A stretch of DNA of 54,287 nt from Myxococcales bacterium FL481 (GTDB lineage: Bacteria > Myxococcota_A > Polyangia > Nannocystales > Nannocystaceae). The notes beneath the pieces were generated by a model. That model worked only from the letters and a program-made list of their open reading frames with translations. It searched no databases and had not been told where the DNA came from. Where the stretch lies: NCBI GenBank assembly GCA_006508105.1, contig QKPP01000242.1, positions 1 through 54,287 on the forward strand, read 5' to 3'. Position 1 is the first letter of the stretch. Each line of letters starts with the position of its first letter. The translations under genes and the position numbers were made by a program. Shown in pieces: positions 6,388-14,908 of the stretch.

Positions 6388-8228
6388 GTCGATCTGCTCC
6401 TTTTGGTGCGGCGCGAGGACGCTCGGCGGCGTCGTGACGTCGCTTTCGCCGATTTCTTGGTCGAGGATGAATCCCTCGATGTGGCGGGGTGTGAGGACGC
6501 TGGGCGGCGTCGTGACGTCGCTTTCGCCGATTTTTTGGTCGAGGACGAACCCCTCGATGTGGCGGGGCGTGAGGATGCTCGGCTGGGTCGTGACGGGGCT
6601 GGCGTGGACGCCTTGGTCGAAGAGGAACCCCTCGATTTGGACTTGCGCGTGCGCTTGGTTTTTGCGCGAGCCTTCGAGCGCGACTTTTTGCCATCGGACT
6701 TGGCGGGGGCGCGCCGTGAGGTGCCGGACGTGGAAAGGGTGGAGCTGAGTACGATGGCCTTGTCCGGACGCGCGGCCGCTGAAATCGAGGCCGGGCGTGA
6801 GGCCGACGGTGACGGCAACTGGTGCGCGGCGTCGGCTGCCAGAGCGACGCTGGCGGAGCCCGCTTTGGGGGACCGTGACGCCTCACCCTCGGCCGGTTCA
6901 AGTGAGCCAGCCAGCGGTCGCGCGGTGGGGAGACCCGACACGTCGGGCTCGACCAACCCGGTCGCCTTCGCGAGGTCATCCCGCGGCCCGGCCCACTGCG
7001 TTGCGTCGATGACGGCCGTGGCGACCCCCTCGGGCTGAGAAGGTGGCCGAGATATCCACCAGGTGAGCACCCCGACGGTCGCGGCGATGATCGCGATCGG
7101 CGTGGCGCGACGGCGAGAGCGTTGCATGCTCGTCGGCGGCGAGGTCCGGGCCGAGTACTCAGCCACCGTTGGATTGTCTGGCGGGTACGCCAGCTCGATG
7201 GAGCCGTCTGTATACTGTTGGATCGCGGGACTGCTCGATTCTGCACTTATATGTGAATGGGGGAGCAGACGGCGAATGTATTGACCGAGCCGCGCCGGCG
7301 ACACGCGAATCTGCTGATCGCGTGCGAAGTCCTCGAGTTCGATCTGGAGTTGCTGTGCGGTCTGGTAGCGGCGCTCAACCGCGGGCGCTAGCGCTCGCAT
7401 CACAATGCGCTCGAGCGCGGGCGAAAAGTCCGGGCGAATCGTAGAAGGCTTTGGTACCTCGCCTCGCGCGATGCAGTGAATGGTGTCTAGACTACTCGAT
7501 CGGCGAAACAGCCGGGCGCCGACCGTCAGCTCCCACAGCAATGTACCCAGCGAGAAGATGTCGCTGCGTCGATCCAGCCGTTCGCTGCGGCATTGCTCAG
7601 GCGACATGTAGGGAACTTTGCCCTTGAGTGCGCCGACCTGCGTTCGGGGCTGGACGGCGTAGGCCTTGGCGATACCGAAATCGACGAGTTTCACCCCGCC
7701 CCAGGGCGTGAGTAGGACGTTGGAGGGCGATACATCGCGATGGACGAGTCCAAGCGCTCGCCCGGCTAGATCCCGGGCCTCGTGCGCGTAGTGCAGCCCG
7801 GCTGCGATACCCATTACAATGGTGAGGGCGTGCTCGAGAGGGAGCCAATCTCTGGCTCCGATCGCCCGCACGACCGAGCTTAGATCGTGGCCGTCGACGT
7901 GCTCCATCGCTACGAAATAGCGACCATCCTCGATTCCTATATCGTAGACCTGCGCGAGATTGGGGTGGACCAGTAGCGCAGCGAGGCGCGCTTCATTGAT
8001 CAAAAGTGCCACAAACTCGGGGTTTTGGGCGTGTTGCGGCAAAATGCACTTGAGCACGACTCGGCGCTCGAACCCATGCAAAGAACTGTCCTTTGCTAGG
8101 TACAATTCTGCCATCCCGCCGACTGCGATTCGCCGAATGAGCTCGTATCTACCCAGCTTGACGGCGGGGCCGAACGAAGAAGCCACCGAACTGGGGGCTT
8201 CTGCAACTAGCTCATCGGACGTCACCAC
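6351..8228 (-). CDS. Membrane-anchored serine/threonine protein kinase with a repeated basic C-terminal tail
   Basis: The 625-residue protein has an N-terminal Hanks-type kinase domain (about residues 27-300). The Gly-rich loop is RIAVGGMAELYLAK, the ATP-binding lysine is K60 in VVLK, the catalytic loop is HRDVSPSN (D165) and the DFG Asp is D183, with MSPEQC in the activation segment. All catalytic residues are present. One transmembrane helix follows at about 375-393 (ATPIAIIAATVGVLTWWIS), putting the kinase in the cytoplasm and the remainder outside. The outer part is low-complexity and ends in Lys/Arg/Ser/Thr-rich repeats of 26 residues encoded by 78-base DNA repeats. No PASTA or other sensor domain is visible. 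The downstream TPR gene overlaps its end; the upstream gene is divergent. Confidence 0.92.
   Translation of the reverse strand: MVTSDELVAEAPSSVASSFGPAVKLGRYELIRRIAVGGMAELYLAKDSSLHGFERRVVLKCILPQHAQNPEFVALLINEARLAALLVHPNLAQVYDIGIEDGRYFVAMEHVDGHDLSSVVRAIGARDWLPLEHALTIVMGIAAGLHYAHEARDLAGRALGLVHRDVSPSNVLLTPWGGVKLVDFGIAKAYAVQPRTQVGALKGKVPYMSPEQCRSERLDRRSDIFSLGTLLWELTVGARLFRRSSSLDTIHCIARGEVPKPSTIRPDFSPALERIVMRALAPAVERRYQTAQQLQIELEDFARDQQIRVSPARLGQYIRRLLPHSHISAESSSPAIQQYTDGSIELAYPPDNPTVAEYSARTSPPTSMQRSRRRATPIAIIAATVGVLTWWISRPPSQPEGVATAVIDATQWAGPRDDLAKATGLVEPDVSGLPTARPLAGSLEPAEGEASRSPKAGSASVALAADAAHQLPSPSASRPASISAAARPDKAIVLSSTLSTSGTSRRAPAKSDGKKSRSKARAKTKRTRKSKSRGSSSTKASTPAPSRPSRASSRPATSRGSSSTKKSAKATSRRRPASSHPATSRDSSSTKKSAKATSRRRRASSRRTKRSRSTWDPNSALPPSG
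6415..6648 (-). repeat. Three 78-bp tandem repeats inside the kinase gene
   Basis: Copies start at 6415, 6493 and 6571 with an exact 78-base period. The first two are nearly identical and the third is more diverged. Each encodes 26 residues rich in Ser, Arg, Lys and Thr (core SSSTKKSAKATSRRR). The period is a multiple of three, so copy-number changes would keep the reading frame. Confidence 0.9.
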
Positions 8229-8526
8229 GTTCGACGTTACGCTACGTGCGATACGCTGTCGAGGACGGGGTTGCCTCGGCGAGGAGCAACCACGCCTTGC
8301 CGGTGGCCCGTCGGGTGGCCACTACGGGAGAACACTGCATACGCGGGCTGGCCGCATATCGAAGAAGAGTCGAAGAAGTGAGCTCGTACCCGGTGGGAGT
8401 CACTTGGTCGCGAGCATGCAGTGGAGAGCATGCGGTTGCTCGCCAAAGCGCCGCGGGGCAGCGTTGCACACGCGACGATCACCATGACGCCGGACGCGGA
8501 TAGGGCTTCGCGTCTAAGCTCAAGGC

Positions 8527-10170
8527 ATGCGTTGCCTCGTTGTGATTTCGATGTCTGGGCTTGGCTTGATAGCGATGGGATCATGCAGTTGGCTCGATGC
8601 CTTCGAGTGTTCGCAAGATAGCGAGTGCATCGTCGCGGATGAGTACGGCGTGTGCGAGCCGGTGGGGTATTGCAGTTTCACTGACGAAAGCTGCAGTTCG
8701 GGGAGACGATTCGGCGATCATGCCGGCGGTAGTCTTGGCGGCGTCTGTGTGCCCGGTTGGGGCGACGGCGTAGAGGACGACGGTGAGCCGGATTCGGCCG
8801 CTCAGAGCAGTTCTGGCGAGGGCGAAGGGAGTTCGGTCGGCGATGCGACGAGTGACGGGCTGACGTCAGAAGGAGCAGACGACAACGACATGCACGAGTC
8901 AGCGACGGGCGAGGAAGAAGACGGTGCGGACGAGTCAGCGACCAGCGACGCGACGACAGACGACGACGCGACTGATGAGGACGGCGAGGAGGAAGCGGGT
9001 TGGAGTTGGTCCCGCCCGGTCACTGTCACCGCGCAACGCCACTTCGAAGGGCGGCCGATCTTAGTTGAGCTGCGCGACGGCGACAACTTCGATTTTTCCG
9101 AACTGTCGGCTGGCGGAGTGGATTTACGCTGGTCGACCGATCCTTCTTTAGTGTCGGGTTTCGACTTGCCGCACTGGATTGAGCATTGGGGGGCGGACTC
9201 GGCCCGCGTGTGGGTCAGGCTGCCGAACCTCGTGGCGCAAACGCCCACAACTGTCTACATGTTCTTCGGTAACGACAGCGCGATCGATGCGTCGGATCGA
9301 CCCGGGACGTTTCCTCGGTCGTTGGTCGTGACCGACGTCGCGGAGTTGAGCGGCGAACAGGCCTTCGACTGGATCGAAGTCGCGGCCGGCGGGAAATTGC
9401 GCGTCGGAGGAAGTGGGCGACTCGTCCTGGACGCGGCGTGGGTTGCTGTGCATGGGAGCATCGATGGCGACGGGCGGGGCTATCCGTCTGCGCAAGGTCC
9501 AGGTGCCGGGGGCTCGTCGACGACGGCCGGCGGCGGCGGTGGTGGGCACGGCGGCGCCGGAGGGCGCGGGGGTTTTGACGCGGGGGACTCGCCCGGAGCC
9601 GGCGGTGATTCGGACAACTCGGTCCCGACGCAAGCCACACCCGGGTCGGGAGGCGGCGCGACAGACATGCGAGCTGGCGGCGCCGGCGGAGCGGGGTTGG
9701 CGATTGAAGCCACTGCGTTGGTGCTCGCCGGCGTGATCGATGTCGACGGCGAGGCGGGAAAAAGCGTCGACAAAAACAAAGAACGCAGCGGCGGCGGTGG
9801 TGCCGGTGGAGCCATCGTCCTCCGAGCACGAGAGATCGTGTTGGAGGGCTCTTTGCGGGCGCGTGGTGGAGATGGTGGCAACCTCGGTGGCACGTACGTC
9901 GGGGCGGACGGCGGCGGAGGAGGCGGTGGCGGGCACGTTCAAGTGCGATACGACCGGGTCTTGCACGAAAGCGAGACGGCCGAGGTCGACGTCAGCGGGG
10001 GCCGCCCTGGAGCCTACGGGTCCAAGGGGCTGCCCCAGGGGGGGGAGGACGGAACGATGCAGTTGCTGGGCAACTACGTCGATCCCATTCGCGTGGAGGT
10101 CGGCAGCAAGCGCAGCATCGGTGATTCGCCACTGATCTCAGTCGAGTTCGCGGCTGGCGAGGCACTGTAG
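8527..10170 (+). CDS. Secreted Cys-rich, DUF2341 and glycine-rich surface protein
   Basis: The 547-residue product starts with a hydrophobic signal ending in MGSC (C20), an imperfect lipobox, so it may be a lipoprotein. Residues 25-75 hold a Cys-rich block with YCSFTDESCSSGRRFGD, a motif style I associate with Nannocystaceae secreted proteins. An acidic Ser/Glu/Asp linker follows (about 80-160), then a DUF2341-like domain (about 165-270; PHWIEHWGADSARVWVRLPN and TTVYMFFGN). The C-terminal half is glycine-rich (GGGGGGHGGAGGRGG and similar), alternating with short valine-rich strands, suggestive of a beta-helical surface structure. The ligand is unknown; DUF2341 often sits next to lectin-like domains. 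The start has only a weak upstream AAGG. The 298 bases between it and the divergent kinase gene should hold both promoters. Its 3' end overlaps the convergent tetR gene by 33 bases. Confidence 0.82.
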   Translation: MRCLVVISMSGLGLIAMGSCSWLDAFECSQDSECIVADEYGVCEPVGYCSFTDESCSSGRRFGDHAGGSLGGVCVPGWGDGVEDDGEPDSAAQSSSGEGEGSSVGDATSDGLTSEGADDNDMHESATGEEEDGADESATSDATTDDDATDEDGEEEAGWSWSRPVTVTAQRHFEGRPILVELRDGDNFDFSELSAGGVDLRWSTDPSLVSGFDLPHWIEHWGADSARVWVRLPNLVAQTPTTVYMFFGNDSAIDASDRPGTFPRSLVVTDVAELSGEQAFDWIEVAAGGKLRVGGSGRLVLDAAWVAVHGSIDGDGRGYPSAQGPGAGGSSTTAGGGGGGHGGAGGRGGFDAGDSPGAGGDSDNSVPTQATPGSGGGATDMRAGGAGGAGLAIEATALVLAGVIDVDGEAGKSVDKNKERSGGGGAGGAIVLRAREIVLEGSLRARGGDGGNLGGTYVGADGGGGGGGGHVQVRYDRVLHESETAEVDVSGGRPGAYGSKGLPQGGEDGTMQLLGNYVDPIRVEVGSKRSIGDSPLISVEFAAGEAL

Positions 10171-10704
10171 GCTTTCCCGGGCCAGCGCCGGATCGAGCTC
10201 GGGGTCCACCAGTTTGTGCAGCAGCAGACCGTCGAGAATCGCCACGAGAGCGGCCGCGCGTCCGCGGTGCCGAGGAGAGGGGGGATGACCCTGGGCCAGT
10301 GCGCTTGCGAGCGAAGTGCGGTAGCCGGCGAGCATGTTCGCGGTGACGCGACGGATGGACTCGTCATGGCGCGCTTGCATGGTGCCCTCAAACAATACGC
10401 GTAGTCGAGCATCGGGCGGTTGTTGTTCGACGAGCCGTAGGCACGCCTCGAGCACGCGGGCGGGATCGTGCGCGAGCCCGTCGAGGTTGAACGCGTCCGC
10501 GAGCTCGCGCATCGAAGTCTCGAGTGCGGTCAACAAGAGCGTCTGCTTGGAACCGAAGTAATAGTTGACGAGAGCCAAGTTGGCATCGGCCGCCTCGGCG
10601 ATGGCTCGCGTGGTTGCGCCCGGCCAGCCTCGGTCGGCAATCGTTGCGATCGCAGCTTGTACGAGTCGGACGCGGGCGTCGTCGCCTTTTTTGTTCGCGC
10701 TCAC
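10138..10704 (-). CDS. TetR-family transcriptional regulator
   Basis: The 188-residue protein has the TetR N-terminal helix-turn-helix (about residues 10-55): RVRLVQAAIATIADRGWPGATTRAIAEAA, then LALVNYYFGSKQTLL, including the recognition-helix YYFGSK signature. The all-helical ligand domain gives no clue to the inducer. No efflux pump or enzyme gene lies next to it, so it may act on itself and on distant genes. A short inverted repeat directly upstream of its start is a candidate autoregulatory operator. The stop codon is inside the end of the convergent surface-protein gene. Confidence 0.9.
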   Translation of the reverse strand: MSANKKGDDARVRLVQAAIATIADRGWPGATTRAIAEAADANLALVNYYFGSKQTLLLTALETSMRELADAFNLDGLAHDPARVLEACLRLVEQQPPDARLRVLFEGTMQARHDESIRRVTANMLAGYRTSLASALAQGHPPSPRHRGRAAALVAILDGLLLHKLVDPELDPALARESLQCLASRELD

Positions 10705-10714
10705 GGATGTGCTG

Positions 10715-10728
10715 TAAACGTGTGTTTA
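10715..10728. promoter_or_regulatory. Candidate TetR operator
   Basis: TAAAC-GTGT-GTTTA forms a perfect 5-bp-arm inverted repeat 11-24 bases upstream of the tetR start, in an otherwise GC-rich leader. Position and AT-rich palindrome fit autorepression. This is inferred from location only. Confidence 0.4.
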
Positions 10729-10983
10729 ACCGCGGTCCGGGTCAAGCCCGTGGTCTGGGATCTCTCAGGGGCCTGCGCAGTCCTTCGGCCCCTGTGCCCC
10801 GCCGCTACGCGGTCCAGGACAGCAGCCGTTCTCCGCGCCCGGGCCGAGGCGCGCGGGTGAATCGCGGCCGGTCTCCCCGCGGGGCGCTCGGAGTCGCGAC
10901 ACCCCCGACTCGAGCGGGCCCATCGGGCTCGCGCGTCGGTGGTGGCGTTTGTCGCCGCGACGAATCGCCGCTAGCATGCTCAT

Positions 10984-11568
10984 GTGCTTGACCTCAAAGC
11001 CAAACTCGCCGCAGCGGGTGTCGTGACCAAAGAGCAAGTACGCGAGGCCGAGAACCGGGAGCGCCGCAAACGTGAGGCCAACCGGAACCGCCAACGCAGT
11101 CGCAATCAAGGCAGTGGGGTGGTGGATGTTCGTGACTTGCAGGCCGCGAACCGGGGTGACGCCTACCTGCGGATCCGCAGCATCGTAGCCAAACACCGGC
11201 GAGACGCCGACGGCACTCTTGTCCCTAGTGCCGACGCGCGTCCGTTTGGCTTCGTCGATGCCAGTGGCAAGCTGCGTCAGCTGTTGCTCGAGCCCGACGT
11301 CCACCAGTCCGTCTCCGAGGGCAAGGCTGCGATCAGCGCCTATATGTCGAACAACGGACTAGCGCACTGTGTGCTTCCTCGTGCCATCGCGCTGGACCTG
11401 GCCAAGGTGTTCCCCCTGTGGCTGCGTACGTTGACCGGTCACGCAGCGGCCGGCAAGATCGACAAAGGCACCAGCTCGCGAGGGGATCGGTCTTCCGGCG
11501 CGGCCGTGCGGGAACCGGCCACAGCGCCCGCGCCTGAACCGGGCTCGGCGAAGCCGGGCCACGACTAG
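10984..11568 (+). CDS. DUF2058 family protein (YaiL-like)
   Basis: The 194-residue protein matches the DUF2058 family. It has an N-terminal MLDLKAKLAAAGVVTKEQV segment, a highly charged Arg/Glu/Asn stretch (about residues 24-45), and a C-terminal globular part with YLRIRSIVAKHRRD, FGFVDASGKLRQL and HCVLPRAIALDLAKVFP. Family members are annotated as nucleoprotein or polynucleotide-associated on weak evidence; no enzymatic activity is established. The tail after residue 165 is Ala/Pro-rich and probably disordered. The GTG at 10984 is chosen because it gives the family N terminus. It is convergent with the first cheA gene, with about 50 bases between stops. Confidence 0.8.
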   Translation: MLDLKAKLAAAGVVTKEQVREAENRERRKREANRNRQRSRNQGSGVVDVRDLQAANRGDAYLRIRSIVAKHRRDADGTLVPSADARPFGFVDASGKLRQLLLEPDVHQSVSEGKAAISAYMSNNGLAHCVLPRAIALDLAKVFPLWLRTLTGHAAAGKIDKGTSSRGDRSSGAAVREPATAPAPEPGSAKPGHD

Positions 11569-11618
11569 ACGGTTCCGCCCACGCCTGATCGCGCTATCCT
11601 CGGACGGTCGTCGTCGGG

Positions 11619-13397
11619 TCAGTTTGTGCGAGTGATCGGCGGCTTCGGCCCGCCCGCCAAGGCTTGGGCGACGAAGTCCTCGACGTTGACGACATAGCCG
11701 ATGCCGCCGTCGCCTCGCATGAACGTTTCCGTCTCACGCCGAAGCAACGTCGCGTCGCCCTCGACCCGCGCGACCAAAGCACGCGTGTGCCCCAGGACCT
11801 CGGCGACCGGCACCACGCAGCGACGTGCCCGAGGATCTTCGAGGATCAATCCCACGCGAGCCTCGCTCGGTTGCCCATTGTCGTGGGCGTGAAGGTGGAC
11901 GAGTGGATACGTTCGTTCCTCGATGACGGCTAGATCAAAGCTGTCGATGCTCTTGAGCACCTGGACGACGCTCCAGTCATGGAACTTGTAGATGCCCTTC
12001 ATCGGCACCAGGAACACAACCGTGCCGACCCGCACCACCAAACCCTCGACAACCGGAGATCCCGCCTTCGGCATGAACAACTCGAAGCGCGTGCCCTGAC
12101 CTTGGACCGTATGGCTGCGAATTGAGCCACCGGCCTCTCGAATCGCTCGCGCGACTACGTTCATGCCCACCCCGCGCCCGGACAAGTCGGTCACCTGTTG
12201 CGCGGTCGAAAACCCCTCCGAGAAGATGAACTCGATTGCGGTGTCGTCGGGCATGGCGGCCGCCGCGGCTTCTGAGACCAGTCCCCGAGCAACTGCTTTG
12301 CGCTTGACCGCAGCCAGATCGATGCCTTTGCCGTCGTCTTCGAGGGTGAACACGACGAAGTCATCCGTTTCGGCGATCGATAGTTCGACCTTCGCTTGCT
12401 CCGGCTTGCCAACTTCGCGGCGACGGTCCGCGGTCTCGATGCCGTGGTCGATGCTGTTTCGCACCATGTGCACCAGCGAGTCTCGCACTTGATCGATCAC
12501 CCGCCGATCGATTCGCAGGTCCATGCCGTTGACCACGAAGGTGATCCACTTGTCCTGCGCACGACACACGTCTCGTACGATTCGCTCTAGCGGCCGTGTG
12601 AGCTTGCTGATCTCCACCCGCTGTACGTCGAGCATTTTCTCGTACAGATCGTTGGTGGCAGAGTCAAACGAGTAGCTGATCTCTCTGAGCTCGCTACCGA
12701 TGGCAGTTCCCTCGGCGCCACTCGCCTGCACGCTGAGCCGTTCGAGTCGTGCGGCGAGGAGGAACAGGTCACCGGCGAGGGCCACAATCTCTCGCAGACT
12801 CTTGGCCTTGACACGCAGGCTCTCGTCCCCGGCTTTGTCCGTGGCGCTCTTGTCCGGCCCCGTCTGCGGTGCGTTGTTTGCGGCGGCGGTGGCGTGCTCA
12901 CGCTCGGCCTGCGCCGTGTCGTCGGCGGCAGCGGAGGTTGGATGCAAGTCCGACAACACGTCGCCCTCGGCGGGTGTCATCCCCTCGCCGCTGCCGCTGC
13001 TGCAGTGAAACGCGAAGCGCGAGAGAAACTCGGCGCGTTGATCGGACCAGTGGGTGTCGTCCGCGTCGACTTGGGAGCCGTCGAGCAGTCCGATGGCAAG
13101 ATCGATTGCTTCTTGGATGAGCTGCAGCTGCGACCGCGAGACCGCCGTTTGCATCGTGAGAAGCTCGGAGAGCACATCTTCGATCTTGTGCGCGAACTCG
13201 CTGAGCTCGCGCATATCGACCATGGCGGCGTTGCCTTTGACCGAGTGAAAGCTGCGAAACAACTCGTCAAGTGGCGACAGGTCGTCGGGCTGAGACTCGA
13301 GAAGCGTCAGCTTGGCCATCGCGCCTTCTAGGGCCTCGATCCCCTCGCCGACGACGGCCTCGATGATGTCGCTGTCCTCGTCGAATTCAGCGGACAT
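11619..13397 (-). CDS. CheA-type histidine kinase (first of two)
   Basis: The 592-residue protein has an Hpt domain with phospho-acceptor H51 in FRSFHSVKGNAAM and a low-complexity linker (about 140-215). A dimerisation segment follows (LRVKAKSLREIVALAGDLFLL), then an HATPase core with N-box DSLVHMVRNSIDHGIE, G1 LEDDGKGID and G2 GFSTAQQVTDLSGRGVGM. A C-terminal CheW-like domain ends the protein. No P2-type CheY-docking domain is evident. The ATG at 13397 (MSAEFDED) follows GGTGGG; a longer reading frame upstream adds 53 residues unlike CheA. It lies downstream of, and on the same strand as, a response regulator (176-base gap). Both are divergent from the second cheA operon, so it probably serves the same or a parallel pathway. 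Confidence 0.92.
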   Translation of the reverse strand: MSAEFDEDSDIIEAVVGEGIEALEGAMAKLTLLESQPDDLSPLDELFRSFHSVKGNAAMVDMRELSEFAHKIEDVLSELLTMQTAVSRSQLQLIQEAIDLAIGLLDGSQVDADDTHWSDQRAEFLSRFAFHCSSGSGEGMTPAEGDVLSDLHPTSAAADDTAQAEREHATAAANNAPQTGPDKSATDKAGDESLRVKAKSLREIVALAGDLFLLAARLERLSVQASGAEGTAIGSELREISYSFDSATNDLYEKMLDVQRVEISKLTRPLERIVRDVCRAQDKWITFVVNGMDLRIDRRVIDQVRDSLVHMVRNSIDHGIETADRRREVGKPEQAKVELSIAETDDFVVFTLEDDGKGIDLAAVKRKAVARGLVSEAAAAAMPDDTAIEFIFSEGFSTAQQVTDLSGRGVGMNVVARAIREAGGSIRSHTVQGQGTRFELFMPKAGSPVVEGLVVRVGTVVFLVPMKGIYKFHDWSVVQVLKSIDSFDLAVIEERTYPLVHLHAHDNGQPSEARVGLILEDPRARRCVVPVAEVLGHTRALVARVEGDATLLRRETETFMRGDGGIGYVVNVEDFVAQALAGGPKPPITRTN

Positions 13398-13573
13398 GGC
13401 ACCCACCTGGCGATCGGGGGGGAGCGTTGCCAACCGGCATTCCGGCGCGCTCGTCTGGCCCGGCGGTAGGATCTGGTCTACCGCGACGGCCCTCCGGGCC
13501 GTGATCGGCCCGATCGTGCGTCCACGAATCGCCGCGACGCAGGTGGTCCGCGTCACGGGTGTTGAAGCGGATG

Positions 13574-14335
13574 CTAGTCATCGCAGAGCCAAGGGGCCTC
13601 GTGTTTGACTGGAACCGACAAAAGCCGAAACCCGGTCACGTTTCCTTCGTAACGCACGGGCCACAAAGTGGCGAGTTCTCGTACAGTCTGGTCCGGACCA
13701 CTGCGGTGCACGAAACATCGAGTTGCGCCCTGGGCAGCCGCCGCTAAGGCGTCTTGGGCCACGTCCTGATCAGACGACGTGAACGCGGTCAGGACACTGG
13801 CCCCTAGTTCAGGGGCCCACTCGGCGTTGTCCGCTGGCGCGACCGAACGCACGCAACCTTGACCGTCGAGGGACGCGGCTATTCCCGGCAGACCCGCCTC
13901 GGGTGTCCACCGCGAGTCGGAGTCGGCCCAACCCCGTCGGGACGTGCCAGTGGAGCGGCGCCGAAGAATGCGCTCGCCGGAGAGCATCAGCAGGACGCGG
14001 AGCGCGGGCACGGAGATCGGCTTGAGAATGTAGTCGTCGGCGCCGGCCTCAATGGCGTTCGCCGTCTCGGCGGCACCGTAGACGCCGGTGGCGAGAATAA
14101 TAAACACATCGCTTCCGCCGGGCAGCCGGCGAATGTGCTCAATGGCGGTCACACCGTTCATTTCGGGCATATGCCAGTCCGTCAGGACTAGATCGGGCCT
14201 CGTTTCGCCAAAACGTCGCACCAGCTCTCGACCGTCTCCGACTGCACTCACCTCGTGTCCGAGCAATGCGATCGCGCGCGTCAGTATTCGTCGGGTCGTC
14301 GAGTCATCATCGGCAATCAGTATTTTCAGGGTCAC
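13574..14335 (-). CDS. Response regulator with receiver and a C-terminal PAS-like domain
   Basis: The 253-residue protein starts with a receiver domain (about residues 3-120). The acidic pocket is ADDD at 8-11, the phospho-acceptor is D53 in LTDWHMPEMNG, the switch residue is in ILATG, and the conserved lysine is in YILKPIS. After a Ser/Arg-rich linker, residues ~145-245 look like a weak PAS fold (GIAASLDGQGCVRSVAP, then TRCFVHRSGPDQTVRELATLWPV). There is no DNA-binding domain or GGDEF. The GTG at 14335 is chosen because GGGAGGA sits at ideal spacing; a GTG four codons upstream would bury that site. The output probably acts by protein interaction, with the CheA encoded next in the operon as the likely phosphodonor. 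Confidence 0.85.
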   Translation of the reverse strand: MTLKILIADDDSTTRRILTRAIALLGHEVSAVGDGRELVRRFGETRPDLVLTDWHMPEMNGVTAIEHIRRLPGGSDVFIILATGVYGAAETANAIEAGADDYILKPISVPALRVLLMLSGERILRRRSTGTSRRGWADSDSRWTPEAGLPGIAASLDGQGCVRSVAPADNAEWAPELGASVLTAFTSSDQDVAQDALAAAAQGATRCFVHRSGPDQTVRELATLWPVRYEGNVTGFRLLSVPVKHEAPWLCDD

Positions 14336-14908
14336 GGTTCCTCCCACGAGGCCGGGCGCTCGTCTCGGCCCCGACGTCCAAATTGCCGGCCCGCGTTCAT
14401 CTCGGTTCGGCGCCGAGAGCGTGTGTCGAACTGACGAAGCCGGGGTTGGTTGGGCCCCGCTCGATCCTGAGCGGGGGCTGCGATGGCTAGCGACTGGAGC
14501 CGACGGTGCTTGTGCCTCGAACAGCTTGGCAGGCCAGCGGTGAATGTCGAGCCCGCAGGAGGCCCATCACTGTCCCGCCTCGAACTGATCTCGCGCGCGG
14601 AGGCACGGCCAACGGCCGTCGCGTCTCGCCTTCGGCCGCGATGCCACGCTGAGGGCCGTTCGATCCCGCCGGAAGCGGGTAGTTTGTTCCGCCAGCGAAC
14701 GCTCGGAGGCACATTGCGACCGCCTCCCTACAATCGCCGCACCGCTTTGGCGCGGCGGCTCGCCGTTCCTTCCTGAACCGCCCTTCAACCGTCGCTTGGG
14801 CTGCGGACCGATTCGCATCTGGGGATGACGTTCGCCGATGTCGCTCTATACAGCTTGCACCTCGTTCTCATTCACACAGCGCCGCTGGAGGCGCCCTAGT
14901 CCGAGCGC
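14336..14908. other. 573-bp intergenic region between divergent che units
   Basis: No convincing coding sequence is visible; the open frames here are Arg/Pro-rich and lack family features. The region must hold the promoters for the minus-strand regulator-cheA pair and the plus-strand cheA-D-Y-X-W operon. I could not identify a clear -35/-10 pair or a sigma-54 type site by eye. Confidence 0.6.

Noticed and set aside
6415-6648. CRISPR-like array
   Set aside because: The 78-bp repeats are directly tandem without spacers and lie in frame inside a kinase gene.
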